NCBI RefSeq assembly: GCF_052115865.1
Contig: NZ_JBQKME010000006.1
Span: forward strand, 89,787-153,786
Origin: Fundicoccus_A sp052115865
GTDB taxonomy: Bacteria > Bacillota > Bacilli > Lactobacillales > Aerococcaceae
DNA length: 64,000 nucleotides
Direction of reading: 5' to 3'
Shown here: positions 47,301 through 56,294 of the stretch, piece after piece
Numbering within the stretch: the stretch's first letter is position 1
Layout: the number at the start of each line of letters is the position of its first letter
Program-made: the position numbers and the translations under genes
The notes under the pieces: generated by a model
Seen by the model: only the letters and a program-made list of their open reading frames with translations
What the model was told of the DNA's origin: nothing
Database searches by the model: none

Positions 47301-47504
47301 GAACTGACTAAAGAATTAACGAAAGCAATTTCCGAAGAAATGACGTCTGATTGGATGATGCGGGAGTCAGGAAGAGCCAACGTTAGAAGAACGATTAAGA
47401 GATTATTGAAGAAATATAAGTATCCTGGGAATTACAGGGAAGTAATCCAGTTAGTAATCAAACAAGCAGAGCATTGGGATCGGTTGCCTACAGTGAATGA
47501 GTAG
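44382..47504 (+). CDS. hsdR: Type I restriction endonuclease subunit HsdR
   Basis: 1040-residue motor-nuclease. PD-(D/E)xK nuclease near residues 135-160 (RPDIVIFLNGLPLVVIELKS), Walker A GSGKS near 292, DEAH box IADEAHRSQYG near 390, GFTGTP near 427, and helicase motif VI region IARVNRVFEDKEGG. It translocates DNA and cuts far from the HsdS site. The start follows AGGAGGTGA, 12 bp after hsdS. A diverged copy of its last 55 codons lies 1.1 kb downstream. Confidence 0.95.
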   Translation: MSNVRFMEDGLENVFVAEIQDLGYHFVPQQEIIRSSYKVPLAEEVLKDSLVQINPNVSLDVIERAIHLVSHIDAGLLESRNERFFDYLQNGVEVSHYLAGKQKTTRVHLIDYEDVDNNDFMVTNQFTLIGKDQKRPDIVIFLNGLPLVVIELKSAISTQSDITSAYRQIRNYQYDIEELFVYNAFNIISDFTHTKVGTISSNEAWYKEWKSIDGNYQKSQYADYKTLLAGILHKERFLDIIKNFIVFEHKESTIVKIMGQYHQYFAVHKAVQSTLEAMSKGDGRGGVFWHTQGSGKSLSMVFYTQLMTRVLDHPTFIVLTDRNDLDDQLYGQFSRTQDFLRQTPVQAASRDHLKELLNDRKSHGIFFTTMQKFAESEEALTHREDVIVIADEAHRSQYGLRERVSREGKVQRGMARLVRESLPNATYIGFTGTPLSENDKDTREVFGNYIDVYDMSQSVEDGATKPIYYENRVVNLNLNEHILKQIDAKYEELANQAQESEIEKSKQELSRLEVILGSEQAIDTLVEDIINHYEDTREHLLTGKAMIVAYNRSIALKMYRRILELRPEWQEKVEVVMTGNNNDPEEWKQIIGSKADRDDLARKFKDNSDPMKIAIVVDMWLTGFDVPSMATMYIYKPMKAHNLMQAIARVNRVFEDKEGGLIVDYIGISKALKEAMNDYTKADQEAIDNADIRDSAYPKFQEKLEVCRNVFFNQFNYSIIFSKSITDVKMARLITEGINHILSYDEVRQKDFKDQSYALKQAHTLCSSITTEVEQREAAYIEAVRISINRIQGEKGLSKQEINLQISELLHQSIQSEGVINLFKDFERGFSLFDPNFLKKIEEMEQKNLSVELLNKLLTDEIHSITRTDVVKGEEFSERLRRIMKRYREGLVDNAENLDRFAGIADLVDESNKDNKEFNLHTTRESLIDLAKEALALEKEHENMGLSRSEMAFYHAVTNPENVQDFYTDVQLIELTKELTKAISEEMTSDWMMRESGRANVRRTIKRLLKKYKYPGNYREVIQLVIKQAEHWDRLPTVNE

Positions 47505-47642
47505 AGTTTTTGAAGGGGTTGCTGATTAAAATAATCCGGTTTAGAAAATATAGACGCTTGCACTATTAAATAGGTAGCGCGAGTAATAAATAAAGTAAGG
47601 TCTGTTATTTTTAAATACTAAGAATATTATTGGGAGGTACTT

Positions 47643-48281
47643 ATGCAAAAAAGAATAGAAAGAGCTCAATCCATTGTTCATCAGGGAACGAAGATAAGTA
47701 AAATAATTTTTTATTTTGGTATTATCATCGCAATATTATTTTCTCTGTTAGTATATGAAATGCCAAATATGTCTATCTTAGCGGCAATTTTAGGAGGACT
47801 AGGAGTATTTTCTGGATATTATATTCTATATTTAATTACTTCAACTTTTATAGCAATTTTAGATCAAAATACGCTAACTAATGAAAGATTGATTGAATTA
47901 GAAAAAGAAATGAATAGTTTAGGAAAGGGTATAGGAGTTACCAATATTAATGATAGAGTCAAAGACAAACCATTTGAATCCACTGAGCAAGTTGGAGAAA
48001 TAAAAAATGAAAATAATGTAAAGGAGAATAATTTTAGATTTGAAGGGAAAGAAATCATAGAAATAAGTGTGGATATAGTTCAAATTTTGACAAATACGAC
48101 ATATGAAGCTATATATAATGGTAATGAAGCAATAGTAATTGAAACTGATGAAAATCTAAAACCGTTCATAAATAAAAGCATTTCAATAATTGGCTCCTTT
48201 ATAGATAAGCGAAATATCAAACTGCGCAACTCTACCGCTAATTCAGCAAGAATTTTTTTGATGAAAGAAAAAGTGATATAA
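47643..48281 (+). CDS. Unrecognised two-helix membrane protein
   Basis: 212 residues with two adjacent N-terminal membrane helices (about 20-42 and 47-72), a short coiled coil (NERLIELEKEMNSL), an acidic linker and a beta-rich C-terminal domain (about 115-212). I do not recognise the family. ATG with GGGAGGTAC upstream. It stands between hsdR and an hsdR relic, so it may have been inserted with or exchanged next to the restriction system. A role in defence is only positional. Confidence 0.65.
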   Translation: MQKRIERAQSIVHQGTKISKIIFYFGIIIAILFSLLVYEMPNMSILAAILGGLGVFSGYYILYLITSTFIAILDQNTLTNERLIELEKEMNSLGKGIGVTNINDRVKDKPFESTEQVGEIKNENNVKENNFRFEGKEIIEISVDIVQILTNTTYEAIYNGNEAIVIETDENLKPFINKSISIIGSFIDKRNIKLRNSTANSARIFLMKEKVI

Positions 48282-48609
48282 ACTAAGATTTGCAAAAAAT
48301 ATGCTAAAGGTAATTTGTTAGGTTTTATGCTAACTGTAAATTTTTAAAATAGCTATTTCGCCATTGGATATAATAGAAGGATAAAGCTTTTTGTAAAAAG
48401 AATTCTCCATCTTCAATCAATATGGACTTCAACGTGGAGAGTAGTACCCATTATGCTAAGTTGTACTCGATGTTAGTGGTATGGTCGCTTTAGGATTAAG
48501 ATGATCAGATATGAATATCTACAACACAATTGCTATTTCTTAAAATTTTAATATTTTCACACGATAAATAATTGACAGATTAAACGAAAAAATTAATGAA
48601 TGCAATACA
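48282..48609. other. Non-coding stretch between the membrane protein and the hsdR relic
   Basis: No gene, terminator or clear repeat is seen apart from a sentence ATGCTAAGTTGTACT near 48454 that resembles ATGCTAAGCTGTACT at 62927. It may be the end of a lost insertion element. Confidence 0.3.
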
Positions 48610-48780
48610 AAAGAAACGACATCAGATTAAATGATGCGAGAGTCAGGTAGAGCCAACGTTAGAATAACTACCAAGCTTTTACTGAAGAAATATAATTACC
48701 CAGGTAATTATAAGGAAACAATCCAACTGGTGATTAAACAGGCAGAGCATTGGGATGACTTGCAAATAGCGAATGAATAG
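48610..48780 (+). pseudogene. hsdR: hsdR 3'-end relic
   Basis: This stretch aligns to the last 55 codons of the intact hsdR: MMRESGRANVR, KKYNYPGNYKETIQLVIKQAEHWDDL and the same stop position. The Trp codon before MMRESG is TAA here, so it cannot be read through. No upstream hsdR sequence is left. It is the remains of a second, related type I system or of a duplication. Confidence 0.85.
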
Positions 48781-48796
48781 AAAGGATTATTGAAGT

Positions 48797-50872
48797 ATGG
48801 ATGGTGGTATTAAAAATTTATCTGAATTTATGCGAGGTTCCTCGCGGTTTTACATTCCAGTCTATCAACGTAATTATGATTGGCATATTGATAACTGCAA
48901 AAGATTGTTAGAAGATTTAGTTACAGCTCATAAAGAAAAACGGAAGACGCATTTCTTTGGTAGTTTAGTAGTGAAGCCTGGTAGTTTACATCAAGAAACA
49001 ATCATCATTGATGGTCAACAGCGGTTGACGACGGTTTCGCTGTTGTTATTAGCCATTGGTAAATGGTTAAAAGATAACGAGTTAGAAGATCGCCAAATAA
49101 ATTTAGAGAAAATTATCAACACTTTCTTAATTGATGAATGGGCCAAGCCAGGTAATAACTATCGGTTAGAATCAAATCCTAAAGATTTTGAAGCGTATAA
49201 GAAGTTATTTGACAAACCAAAATACTATGTTGAATCATCAAATATTACTCGTAATTATCATTATTTTTATGATCAGCTAGAACACTTTCCTATCTCAATT
49301 TCAGATTTATTAGATGCGTATCGGAAATTAGAAGTGATGATTGTCAATTTAAACTCACCAGAGGACGATCCACAACTGATCTTTGAAAGTCTAAATTCCA
49401 CTGGCTTGAGCTTGACTGATGCAGACCGTATTCGAAATTTTCTGCTGATGGATGAAGAGCAATCAGAACAAGAATATTTATTCAATTCTTTCTGGGAACC
49501 TATCGAAGAGCGGACGAATTACGATGTTAGTGAATTTTTTAGATATTATTTGACCTTAAAATTAGCCAAGACACCTAATAGAAATCAGATTTATGAAGTC
49601 TTTAGAGATTATTATACAACTTACTCTGTGGACAAGAGAGAATTTTTCGAACAATTAGCTGAGTACGCTTTTGCCTATCAGCAAATATTGGAGAATCATA
49701 CAGGTAATCGTACAATTGATGTCATATTGTATCGTTTTAATCAATTAGAAGTAACAGTGATTCGGCCCTTTTTAATGGCTATTTTAAGAAATTATAATGA
49801 GCATATTATTAATGAGAATGAAGTGGCAAAGATTTTAAGAATAATAGAAAATTATATAGCTCGACGAATGATTACCCAAACCCCTTCGAATGCACTCAAT
49901 AAAATTATGGCTACTTTGTATCGAGATTTGATGAAACACCAAAAGGAAGATATTAGTCCTTCAGAAGTGATAGCTTTTATCCTATTAAATAAACAACGGT
50001 CGGGCTATTTTCCAACGGATGAAGATGTTCAGAATTCACTTGAGACAAGGGATATGTATAATGTTAACTCTAAATTTAGGACTTATTTCTTTGAGCGCTT
50101 AGAGAATACAAACCATGTAGAGACGCTTAATATTTACGGAGGAATTGAATCTGGAGATATTAGTGTGGAGCATATCATGCCTCAGAAATTGAATAGTATA
50201 TGGAAGAATGAATTAGGTGAGAGCTATCAAGAGATTCATGCTAATTACTTAAATAATCTAGGTAACTTAACTTTAACGGGATATAATTCAAAATATAGTA
50301 ATCGTCCCTTTAAGGAGAAGAAAAACATCGAAAAAGGTTTTAATGAGAGTCATTTTAGTTTTCTAAATCAAATCCCGAAAGCAACAAATGAGTGGGGAAA
50401 AGAGGAGATAGTCAAACGACGTAATCAGTTAATTGACCAAGCATTAATGGTATGGCCAATGCCAGAGACAACTTATCAACCTATAGAATCTATTGAAGAA
50501 TCTAACTTATACATTTATGATGGTGAAGAAACTTATACGGGCTACAGAATAAAAGGTTATATTTTTGTTGATGAGGATTATCAAGAAGTCACTACCTGGC
50601 GAGAGATGTTCATTCAAGTAATTAAACGACTAGCAAGAGTTAATCCCAATAAAATTATGGAGTTAGCAAGTAGTCGATTAAATAGTGGCTATACCACTTT
50701 ATTTACAGATTACGAAGATACTAGGAGAACAGAGATTATACCAGGAATTTATCTTAAAACTTCAATCTCAAATTTTGGTAAAATGAATTGCTTGCGACAA
50801 TTATTTGATTTATTCGATATTGATTATGGCGAGTTACAGCTTGATGCTCTTCCTCCTAAAGAAGAAATCTAA
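48797..50872 (+). CDS. DUF262/DUF1524 nuclease (GmrSD-like)
   Basis: 691-residue single-chain protein. N-terminal DUF262 with YIPVYQRNYDW and IDGQQRLTTVSLLLLAIG (near residues 70-85), which binds NTP/nicking domain, and a DUF1524 His-Me-finger nuclease region near residue 455 (SVEHIMPQKL ... NYLNNLGNLTLTGYNSKYSN). These fused proteins act against modified phage DNA (type IV restriction) or in related defence. A 100-residue C-terminal domain (YRIKGYIFVDEDYQEVTTWREMF) follows. Starts 17 bp after the hsdR relic. Confidence 0.9.
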   Translation: MDGGIKNLSEFMRGSSRFYIPVYQRNYDWHIDNCKRLLEDLVTAHKEKRKTHFFGSLVVKPGSLHQETIIIDGQQRLTTVSLLLLAIGKWLKDNELEDRQINLEKIINTFLIDEWAKPGNNYRLESNPKDFEAYKKLFDKPKYYVESSNITRNYHYFYDQLEHFPISISDLLDAYRKLEVMIVNLNSPEDDPQLIFESLNSTGLSLTDADRIRNFLLMDEEQSEQEYLFNSFWEPIEERTNYDVSEFFRYYLTLKLAKTPNRNQIYEVFRDYYTTYSVDKREFFEQLAEYAFAYQQILENHTGNRTIDVILYRFNQLEVTVIRPFLMAILRNYNEHIINENEVAKILRIIENYIARRMITQTPSNALNKIMATLYRDLMKHQKEDISPSEVIAFILLNKQRSGYFPTDEDVQNSLETRDMYNVNSKFRTYFFERLENTNHVETLNIYGGIESGDISVEHIMPQKLNSIWKNELGESYQEIHANYLNNLGNLTLTGYNSKYSNRPFKEKKNIEKGFNESHFSFLNQIPKATNEWGKEEIVKRRNQLIDQALMVWPMPETTYQPIESIEESNLYIYDGEETYTGYRIKGYIFVDEDYQEVTTWREMFIQVIKRLARVNPNKIMELASSRLNSGYTTLFTDYEDTRRTEIIPGIYLKTSISNFGKMNCLRQLFDLFDIDYGELQLDALPPKEEI

Positions 50873-51302
50873 AGAAATAGGAAAAGAAATCCTATGACTT
50901 TTATTTTAGTAAGATGATGAGGTTAATTGTTAAAAATAACTATCTTCAGCACTATACCAAATAGCTAATAGATTTTATTACCTATCGATGATACGGACAT
51001 AGTTATCATAAATAGATGGTAATAGTGTTTATAAATCAAAGATTAGTAGCATCTATAAATTAAATTGTTAATTGTTTCATATGTGATGTAATGTTTAGCA
51101 TAAGATGAATTGAATACACTCTCCAGGACCAATTCCTGATGGGATGTCCGTGGAAGATATCATGAATGGATTGAATTCTAGACGAAATGATATCATCGTG
51201 AATGCTTTAGATAAAATAAAGCAGATGGAGAATTATGTCTGCTAGTCAATATACGATTTGTATATTTAACAAGAACTATTATTTGAAAACTCTCGATGAT
51301 AG
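50873..51302. other. Decayed intergenic DNA with an att-like site and a coding scrap
   Basis: Beyond the att-like site at 50959-51017 a 33-codon scrap (about 51143-51244, MSVEDIMNGLNSRRNDIIVNALDKIKQMENYVC in outline) has a stop before it and no ribosome site. It looks like the end of a lost gene. Confidence 0.35.
50959..51017. mobile_element. Diverged SCC-type att site
   Basis: AAATAGCTAATAGA.TTTATTACCTATCGATGATACGGACAT (50959-51000) is shared almost exactly with 53727-53766, and TTTATTACCTATCG onward is shared with 63404. The core reads AGTTATCATAAATAGATGG instead of GCGTATCATAAATGATG, so this copy may be inactive. It separates the restriction segment from the two-gene envelope segment. Confidence 0.65.
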
Positions 51303-51494
51303 TCGCTCAATCAAAGTTTTAACTACTTAAAAGAAGGTAAAGTAGCCTCTCGTGCTGAAATTGAAAAAGAGCTAGAATTGAAAAAATCGGCCACTTTAGA
51401 ATTATTAAAAGAGTTAAAACTACTTGGTATTATAATTACCGTGGGTAAAGGTCCAAATACTAGATATTCATTTAAAACATGCGTTATCAAATAG
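51303..51494 (+). pseudogene. Winged-helix regulator fragment
   Basis: An open stretch with no start codon translates to YLKEGKVASRAEIEKELE, then LKLLGIIITVGKGPNTRYSF. This is a typical C-terminal winged helix, like those at the end of AlbA_2/DUF4062-type ATP-binding regulators. The frame opens right after a stop codon, so only the 3' end remains. Confidence 0.5.
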
Positions 51495-51686
51495 AGAATA
51501 AAAAGAAAATAGTTGGGTAGCAATGGTCTGTATTTTTCGTTGCAATCTTATGTATAACTCGCTTGCAAAACACAAGATATAAATGTGGATAGAGAAGTCT
51601 GTTTTTTGAGGTGGTGGAATCCGAAGAAAGGCGAAAAAATATTAAAATTCTTTCAGAAATAACAATACAAGTTGAGAGGTGTCAGT

Positions 51687-52502
51687 ATGAAAGGGAATAA
51701 AAAACTATCTATAATTTCGCTATTAATAGTTGTTGCATATCTGAGTTATCTGTTATTTTTTATCCATAGTACTCTGGGATTAGAAGTAATAGTAAATTAT
51801 AAAAAGTGGAGTTATAATACCCCACTTTTATTGGTACTACTTCATCTATTTTTTGTTTTAATCTCGCTAATCCAGATTATAACTGGAGTTATATATTCAT
51901 CAGCTAGAGCAACTGCTTTTTCTAGTAGATCCTTACTTGCTGCGGGAATAGCATATTTACCCTCATTGATTTATTTGTTGGTACCCATTATCTTCCAATG
52001 GGCATCAGGTTATTCTTTAAAGAAAAATATTCTGAGAGTGGGAGGACTCGTAGTTCGAAGAATCATCTACAGCATGATTATTATGTTTGTATTTTTTGGT
52101 GGGTCATCAGTGCTTAATTCTCAATTTTTAACAAGTTTTGCATTAAATGATTTAACAATTGATATGTTATTATCTGGATTTCACTTTGATGCAAAAGCTG
52201 ATTATTCATCGGTAGTTAAGGAGTATTCGAAAGAGATAACCCAAATAAGTAGTTTAAATTTAGAGAGCTATCAAAATAAACTGGCATCTGATCAAATCAC
52301 ATTTGAGGAAAAAGTAGATTTAAGAGTAGAAAACACGTCTAAATTAGCTGATTTAACGACTGAAGGGATAGCTAAATTAGCAAATATTTACTATTATAGC
52401 GCGAATGGTAATTTTTCAGATTATTACGATAGTGTTGGTGAACTTAATGATGTGTATTTTGATGAACTTCAAAAGATGACTGAACTGGAATTGAATAATT
52501 AA
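51687..52502 (+). CDS. Unrecognised four-helix membrane protein
   Basis: 271 residues, family not recognised. Four hydrophobic helices (about 6-26, 45-72, 85-110, 130-152) are followed by a C-terminal polar domain of about 110 residues with coiled-coil character (SSVVKEYSKEITQISSLNLESYQNKLASDQITFEEKV in part). ATG 51687 is used because GAGAGG lies 8 nt upstream; TTG 51672 precedes it. It pairs with the exported protein 55 bp downstream, and both lie alone between two att-like sites. Confidence 0.65.
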   Translation: MKGNKKLSIISLLIVVAYLSYLLFFIHSTLGLEVIVNYKKWSYNTPLLLVLLHLFFVLISLIQIITGVIYSSARATAFSSRSLLAAGIAYLPSLIYLLVPIIFQWASGYSLKKNILRVGGLVVRRIIYSMIIMFVFFGGSSVLNSQFLTSFALNDLTIDMLLSGFHFDAKADYSSVVKEYSKEITQISSLNLESYQNKLASDQITFEEKVDLRVENTSKLADLTTEGIAKLANIYYYSANGNFSDYYDSVGELNDVYFDELQKMTELELNN

Positions 52503-52557
52503 TTGCGTAAAAATTTGATGATTTGCTAGAGTTAATAGTGAAAGGAATAAGATTAAT

Positions 52558-53319
52558 ATGAAGAAAACAATATTTGTAATTGCTTTGCTACTACCATTAG
52601 TTTTTGCTAAACAAGTTTTTGCTTTTTCAGAAGTTGAAATTCAGGTGTTAATGAAAATTCGCCAGTATTCAGAAGATTATGTCATCGACTTTGATGATCA
52701 GACTAAGACTTATTCTATCATTCTAGATAAAGAAACAATGGAAGAACTAGAAGCCTCTAAGCTTGAGGATAAAGAAAATAATGCGATTGGGCAAAATCTG
52801 CTGGAAGATTTTAATGAAATTACGGAAGAATTAATGACGACATTGAGTAAGGAGTATAGTTTAATTGTTTTAACAGAGGATGAAAGAGAAGAAATATTTA
52901 TTTTTAAGGATGGGGAAGTTGCTGAGAATTGGTTGCTAGAAGATAGTGAAGAAAGCCCATATGTTTTTCTAAATGAATTAAAAGAATATTTTGGTGATTT
53001 TCGTCCCAAGGATGTTTCTGATGAAACCATCAATAGTATTGTCAGCTACAATGACTATATAATAATGTATGTTGTAATCATTGAAGATTATTACAATAAA
53101 TATCTTGAACTATTTGAGGATACGGGTTTATTTAGTCAAGAAGACATAGAAAAGATGAAAGAGGAGTTAAAATCAGAGATAGAAATTGTAAAGAACCAAT
53201 ATGGTGTTATGGGGCATATGCCCATTCAAGGTAAAGAAATGATAGTAGAAATGTTGATAAGTTATCGAGATGGTTTAAACGACTATATAGTGACAATGAA
53301 AGAATATTTAGGACAATAG
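52558..53319 (+). CDS. Exported acidic protein of unknown function
   Basis: 253 residues with a clear signal peptide (MKKTIFVIALLLPLVFAKQVFAF) likely cleaved after AFA. The mature part is strongly acidic, helix-rich and without Cys, so it is not a lipoprotein by sequence. I do not recognise a domain. It follows the four-helix membrane protein on the same strand, and an interaction at the cell surface is plausible but unproven. Confidence 0.65.
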   Translation: MKKTIFVIALLLPLVFAKQVFAFSEVEIQVLMKIRQYSEDYVIDFDDQTKTYSIILDKETMEELEASKLEDKENNAIGQNLLEDFNEITEELMTTLSKEYSLIVLTEDEREEIFIFKDGEVAENWLLEDSEESPYVFLNELKEYFGDFRPKDVSDETINSIVSYNDYIIMYVVIIEDYYNKYLELFEDTGLFSQEDIEKMKEELKSEIEIVKNQYGVMGHMPIQGKEMIVEMLISYRDGLNDYIVTMKEYLGQ

Positions 53320-53726
53320 TGAATAATATAAGGTCTATTTACTAAACTGTAATTAAAAAATCTGTTTTGAAGCTATTAAGTATAATTTCGAAACGAATTT
53401 TTCGACATACATAACAGTAACTGTAAAGATATCATAATTCTTCCACCCAGACGAAGTCCACCACATAGCTTAAACTAAAATCAGCAAGCAACATCATTTT
53501 TCAACAACACTAAACAACGAAATGTAATCGCCTACACAAAAGCGGCGCAACACCTATAATCTATACGTCCATGAACTAGAAGTCATATAACTCTTTTGTA
53601 AAACAATATATGGACTAATTGAAGAAACAACTAATATCATAAGCTACACATATCCAACAAGAATCTCAAAGAGCAATCTCTCATATCAGAGAAGACTAGC
53701 TTGAGGTTCTTTTTTTAATCGTATCA
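53320..53726. other. Intergenic DNA with a hairpin
   Basis: No gene is seen. AAGAATCTCAA (about 53661-53671) can pair with TTGAGGTTCTT (53701-53711), followed by TTTTTT, forming a possible rightward terminator for the exported-protein gene. Confidence 0.4.
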
Positions 53727-53833
53727 AAATAGCTAATAGAATTTATTACCTATCGATGATACGGACATGCGTACCATAAATGATGATAAAAATCTCATTT
53801 GTGAGTTCGGCATGCGTATCATAAATAGATGAG
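53727..53833. mobile_element. Double SCC-type att site
   Basis: AATAGCTAATAGAATTTATTACC leads into GATGATACGGACATGCGTACC at 53755-53775 and CATAAATGATGAT. A second core GGCATGCGTATCATAAATAG follows at 53809-53828, 43 bp on. Around the first core ATGATACG and CGTACCAT form an imperfect inverted repeat; at 63422 the same dyad is perfect (GATACG / CGTATC). This marks the junction between the envelope segment and the ars segment. Confidence 0.7.
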
Positions 53834-53965
53834 TTTTTTTATGAAAACTACCGCTTCAGCTGACACGGTTCTCATGATAGATTCGCATAAAAAGACAGTT
53901 ATATTGTAAATTTTGGTTTTAATACGCACTAACTTCAAGTGCTATGCTGCATTAATAGAACAAAA

Positions 53966-54000
53966 AAAAGACTATTTCGCTAAATGAAATAGTCCTTTTT
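53966..54000 (-). terminator. Terminator of the Tn552-like ATPase gene
   Basis: GACTATTTC (53970-53978) pairs with GAAATAGTC (53986-53994) and the leftward reading ends in a run of eight U. It lies just after the tniB stop codon. Confidence 0.85.
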
Positions 54001-54005
54001 ATTAC

Positions 54006-54816
54006 TTATTTTACTCCAATGACTAAACTATCTCGTGCAGCTTCCACTACTTCTGTCGTGATAGTTTCAAGGTTATTGATTTCTAATATTCTTTCGATTT
54101 GGGTGAAAAGTCTTTGGATAAGTCGAAAATTTCCACTGGTAATTTTAATAATACTAGTGACAGCTTCATAATTAGCAAAATCTTCCAGTTGGACAGATAA
54201 TCCTAACTCTTTCCATTTGTATTCCACAATATGGTGGATCTCGTCTTTACTCAATCTGTCAAATTGATGGGCAAAACCTATTCTGGAGTAGAGTTGAGGA
54301 TAACGAGCCAATCGCTTTTCTATGCACGGCATTCCAATAAAGATTATAGCTAAATCTTTTTGGTCATAAATATCTCTTAGTTGTTCTAAATGCTGTACAT
54401 TTAATCAATCTATTTCGTCAATAATAATAAGCTCATTCTCTTCATACGCATTCGCTGAGTATTTTTCTTCTGCTCCTAGCTGAAGAACTCTATACATACT
54501 TTTAACCATACCCATTTTACCACCAATCATATCGATTTCATTCGTCATTTTAATCGCCCGAATGGCTGGACGGTGTAAAATATTGTTTTCATTTCAAGGA
54601 TTTTTTTATCTGTGTTCATTCCGATTTCGTCCGATTTTTTTAATCAATTTGTTTTTCGACCCAATTCCAATTTGAATATTGCTTAGCGGATAAAGTTTTC
54701 CCAATTCCGGGTAATTCATAACAAATTCCGATATATTTGTATTTGATACATGCCTGACAAAATTCTGCAAAGCGTTTATATTCTTTTGTTTCAATAAAGT
54801 AGGGTGTTTTAATCAT
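54006..54816 (-). pseudogene. Tn552-like transposition ATPase (TniB/p271), disrupted
   Basis: Read leftward, a start at 54816 (after AAGAGG) gives MIKTPYFIETKEYKRF and a P-loop ELPGIGKTLSAKQYSNW. A frameshift follows near 54650, then IIIDEID with a TGA at 54405-54407 and another TGA at 54594-54596 break the frame. The last 108 codons are open (RYPQLYSRIGFAHQF ... LIQRLFTQIERI). It is a dead AAA ATPase of the TnsC/TniB group, the target-choice partner of the transposase next door. Confidence 0.85.
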
Positions 54817-56257
54817 TGTAATACCTCTTAATTTTTGACTTCTTGGAATCTTTTATGATTATAGGGTTGTCTAACTCTTTTTGCTTAGTTGAAATAAGTT
54901 CTTCCGCAATATTATTTCCAGAATGGAGCTGATTTTCAAGGTTTTTTCGTGCCTTATTACGTGCCGCAACAATCTCTTTTAAATCGACTTCGTAATCAGA
55001 AATTTCAGGAGAAATTGCCGTGCATGAATATTGGTCTTTGTAAAAAACACGGATCTCAGCAATATCTCTTGGATCATATCTAATGATAACAGTTTCACCT
55101 ACATAAGCTGCTAAATTGGTGTCAATATATATTAACCCTTGGAAGTGAATGCCGTCAGAATAAACGTTTTTTGATTTTGCAACATTTAATAACAATAAAT
55201 CTAAGCTTTCTAGACTATCTGGTAGATTAGGAAGAAATCCTGAATTATTCCACATTTCAATAGGCTCTTGTTATGTGGTGCCATGAATTCTATGGTGACA
55301 GTCATATATAATGAAACGCGCTAATTTCTCATCAAGCTCTTTTATCGTAAGAAGATTTGAGGTATTTTGATTCCCAAAGTAACCTGGTAAATCTTGCAAA
55401 AATAATTGATTAATTGTTAAAAAGAAGCGTTCTATTTTCCCTCGTCATCTTGGGATACCTACCGTAGAAAAAATAAGATTGATTTTTAAATCAATAGCAA
55501 CTTGCTCTAAATGATTTGAAGTGAAATCACTTCCGTGATCGGTATAGAAAGTTTCCGGCATACCACATATTTGCCAATCAGAGTTGCTTTTTTTCCATAT
55601 GGCTTATTATAAGACTAAAGAAGTTTGAATAGCAGAAGGGTCTTGAAAACTAAGGAAATAACCTGCTACTGCTCGGCTATAATTATCTAAAATAATTGTT
55701 AACCATGGCCTCTCTGGCTTTCCTCTTTCGTTTAAGACAAGGATATTCAAAGGAGTGTGGTCAGCCTGCCATATTTCATTGGAGTAATGAGATTCACGTC
55801 GATAAATCAAATTATAGTTATTTTGATATTCTTTTTTTCCTTTATGGGCTAGTTCCTTTAATTGTGGCGATAGACTTTTCGAAATTGTATACACTTAACT
55901 GTAGCTAGGTTGCTCCCAATTCTTTATTTCGCAAATAATACAGATTTTTCGATGGATAGAAGTTAAGGAATTTTTTCTGTGTTTGAATATCAGGTTTTTG
56001 ATTTCTTCTTGCACGTTTTCTTTCACTTTAAAGCTTCCAGAATCTGATCACATTTTTCGAACCAGTCCTTTTAGCCCCGATTGTCGGTGTTGGTTTATCC
56101 AATGGTATAAGGTTCTTTTCGGGAAACCTGATTCTTCGGTAATGTTTTTCAAACTTTCCTCATGGTTTAGATAGGGTGCAATGACTCTGTATTTATCCAT
56201 GGCTCTTTATCTCAGTTCTTCTGAATGTGAAGTTAATGGAGGCAGGTCTGTTTCCAT
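54809..56257 (-). pseudogene. Tn552-like DDE transposase (TniA/p480), disrupted
   Basis: Leftward start at 56257 behind AAAGGAG. Recognisable parts are an HTH region (NITEESGFPKRTLYHWINQHRQSG), the catalytic core start (NEIWQADHTPLNILVLNERGKPERPWLTIILDNYSRAVAGY) and GIPR-stop-RGKIERFF. Stop codons at about 56207, 56048, 55895, 55445 and 55271 interrupt it. The open C-terminal 148 codons form the Mu-type beta-barrel region. It overlaps tniB by 8 bp, as in Tn552. Confidence 0.85.
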
Positions 56258-56294
56258 GATGCATCTCCTTTCGCAAATAGAGGGGGTTAATAGT

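Noticed and set aside
54405..56050. TGA read as Trp (recoding) in the Tn552-like genes
   Set aside because: The same genes also contain TAA stops and frameshifts, and intact genes in the window use TGG for Trp and TGA as stop; decay explains it.
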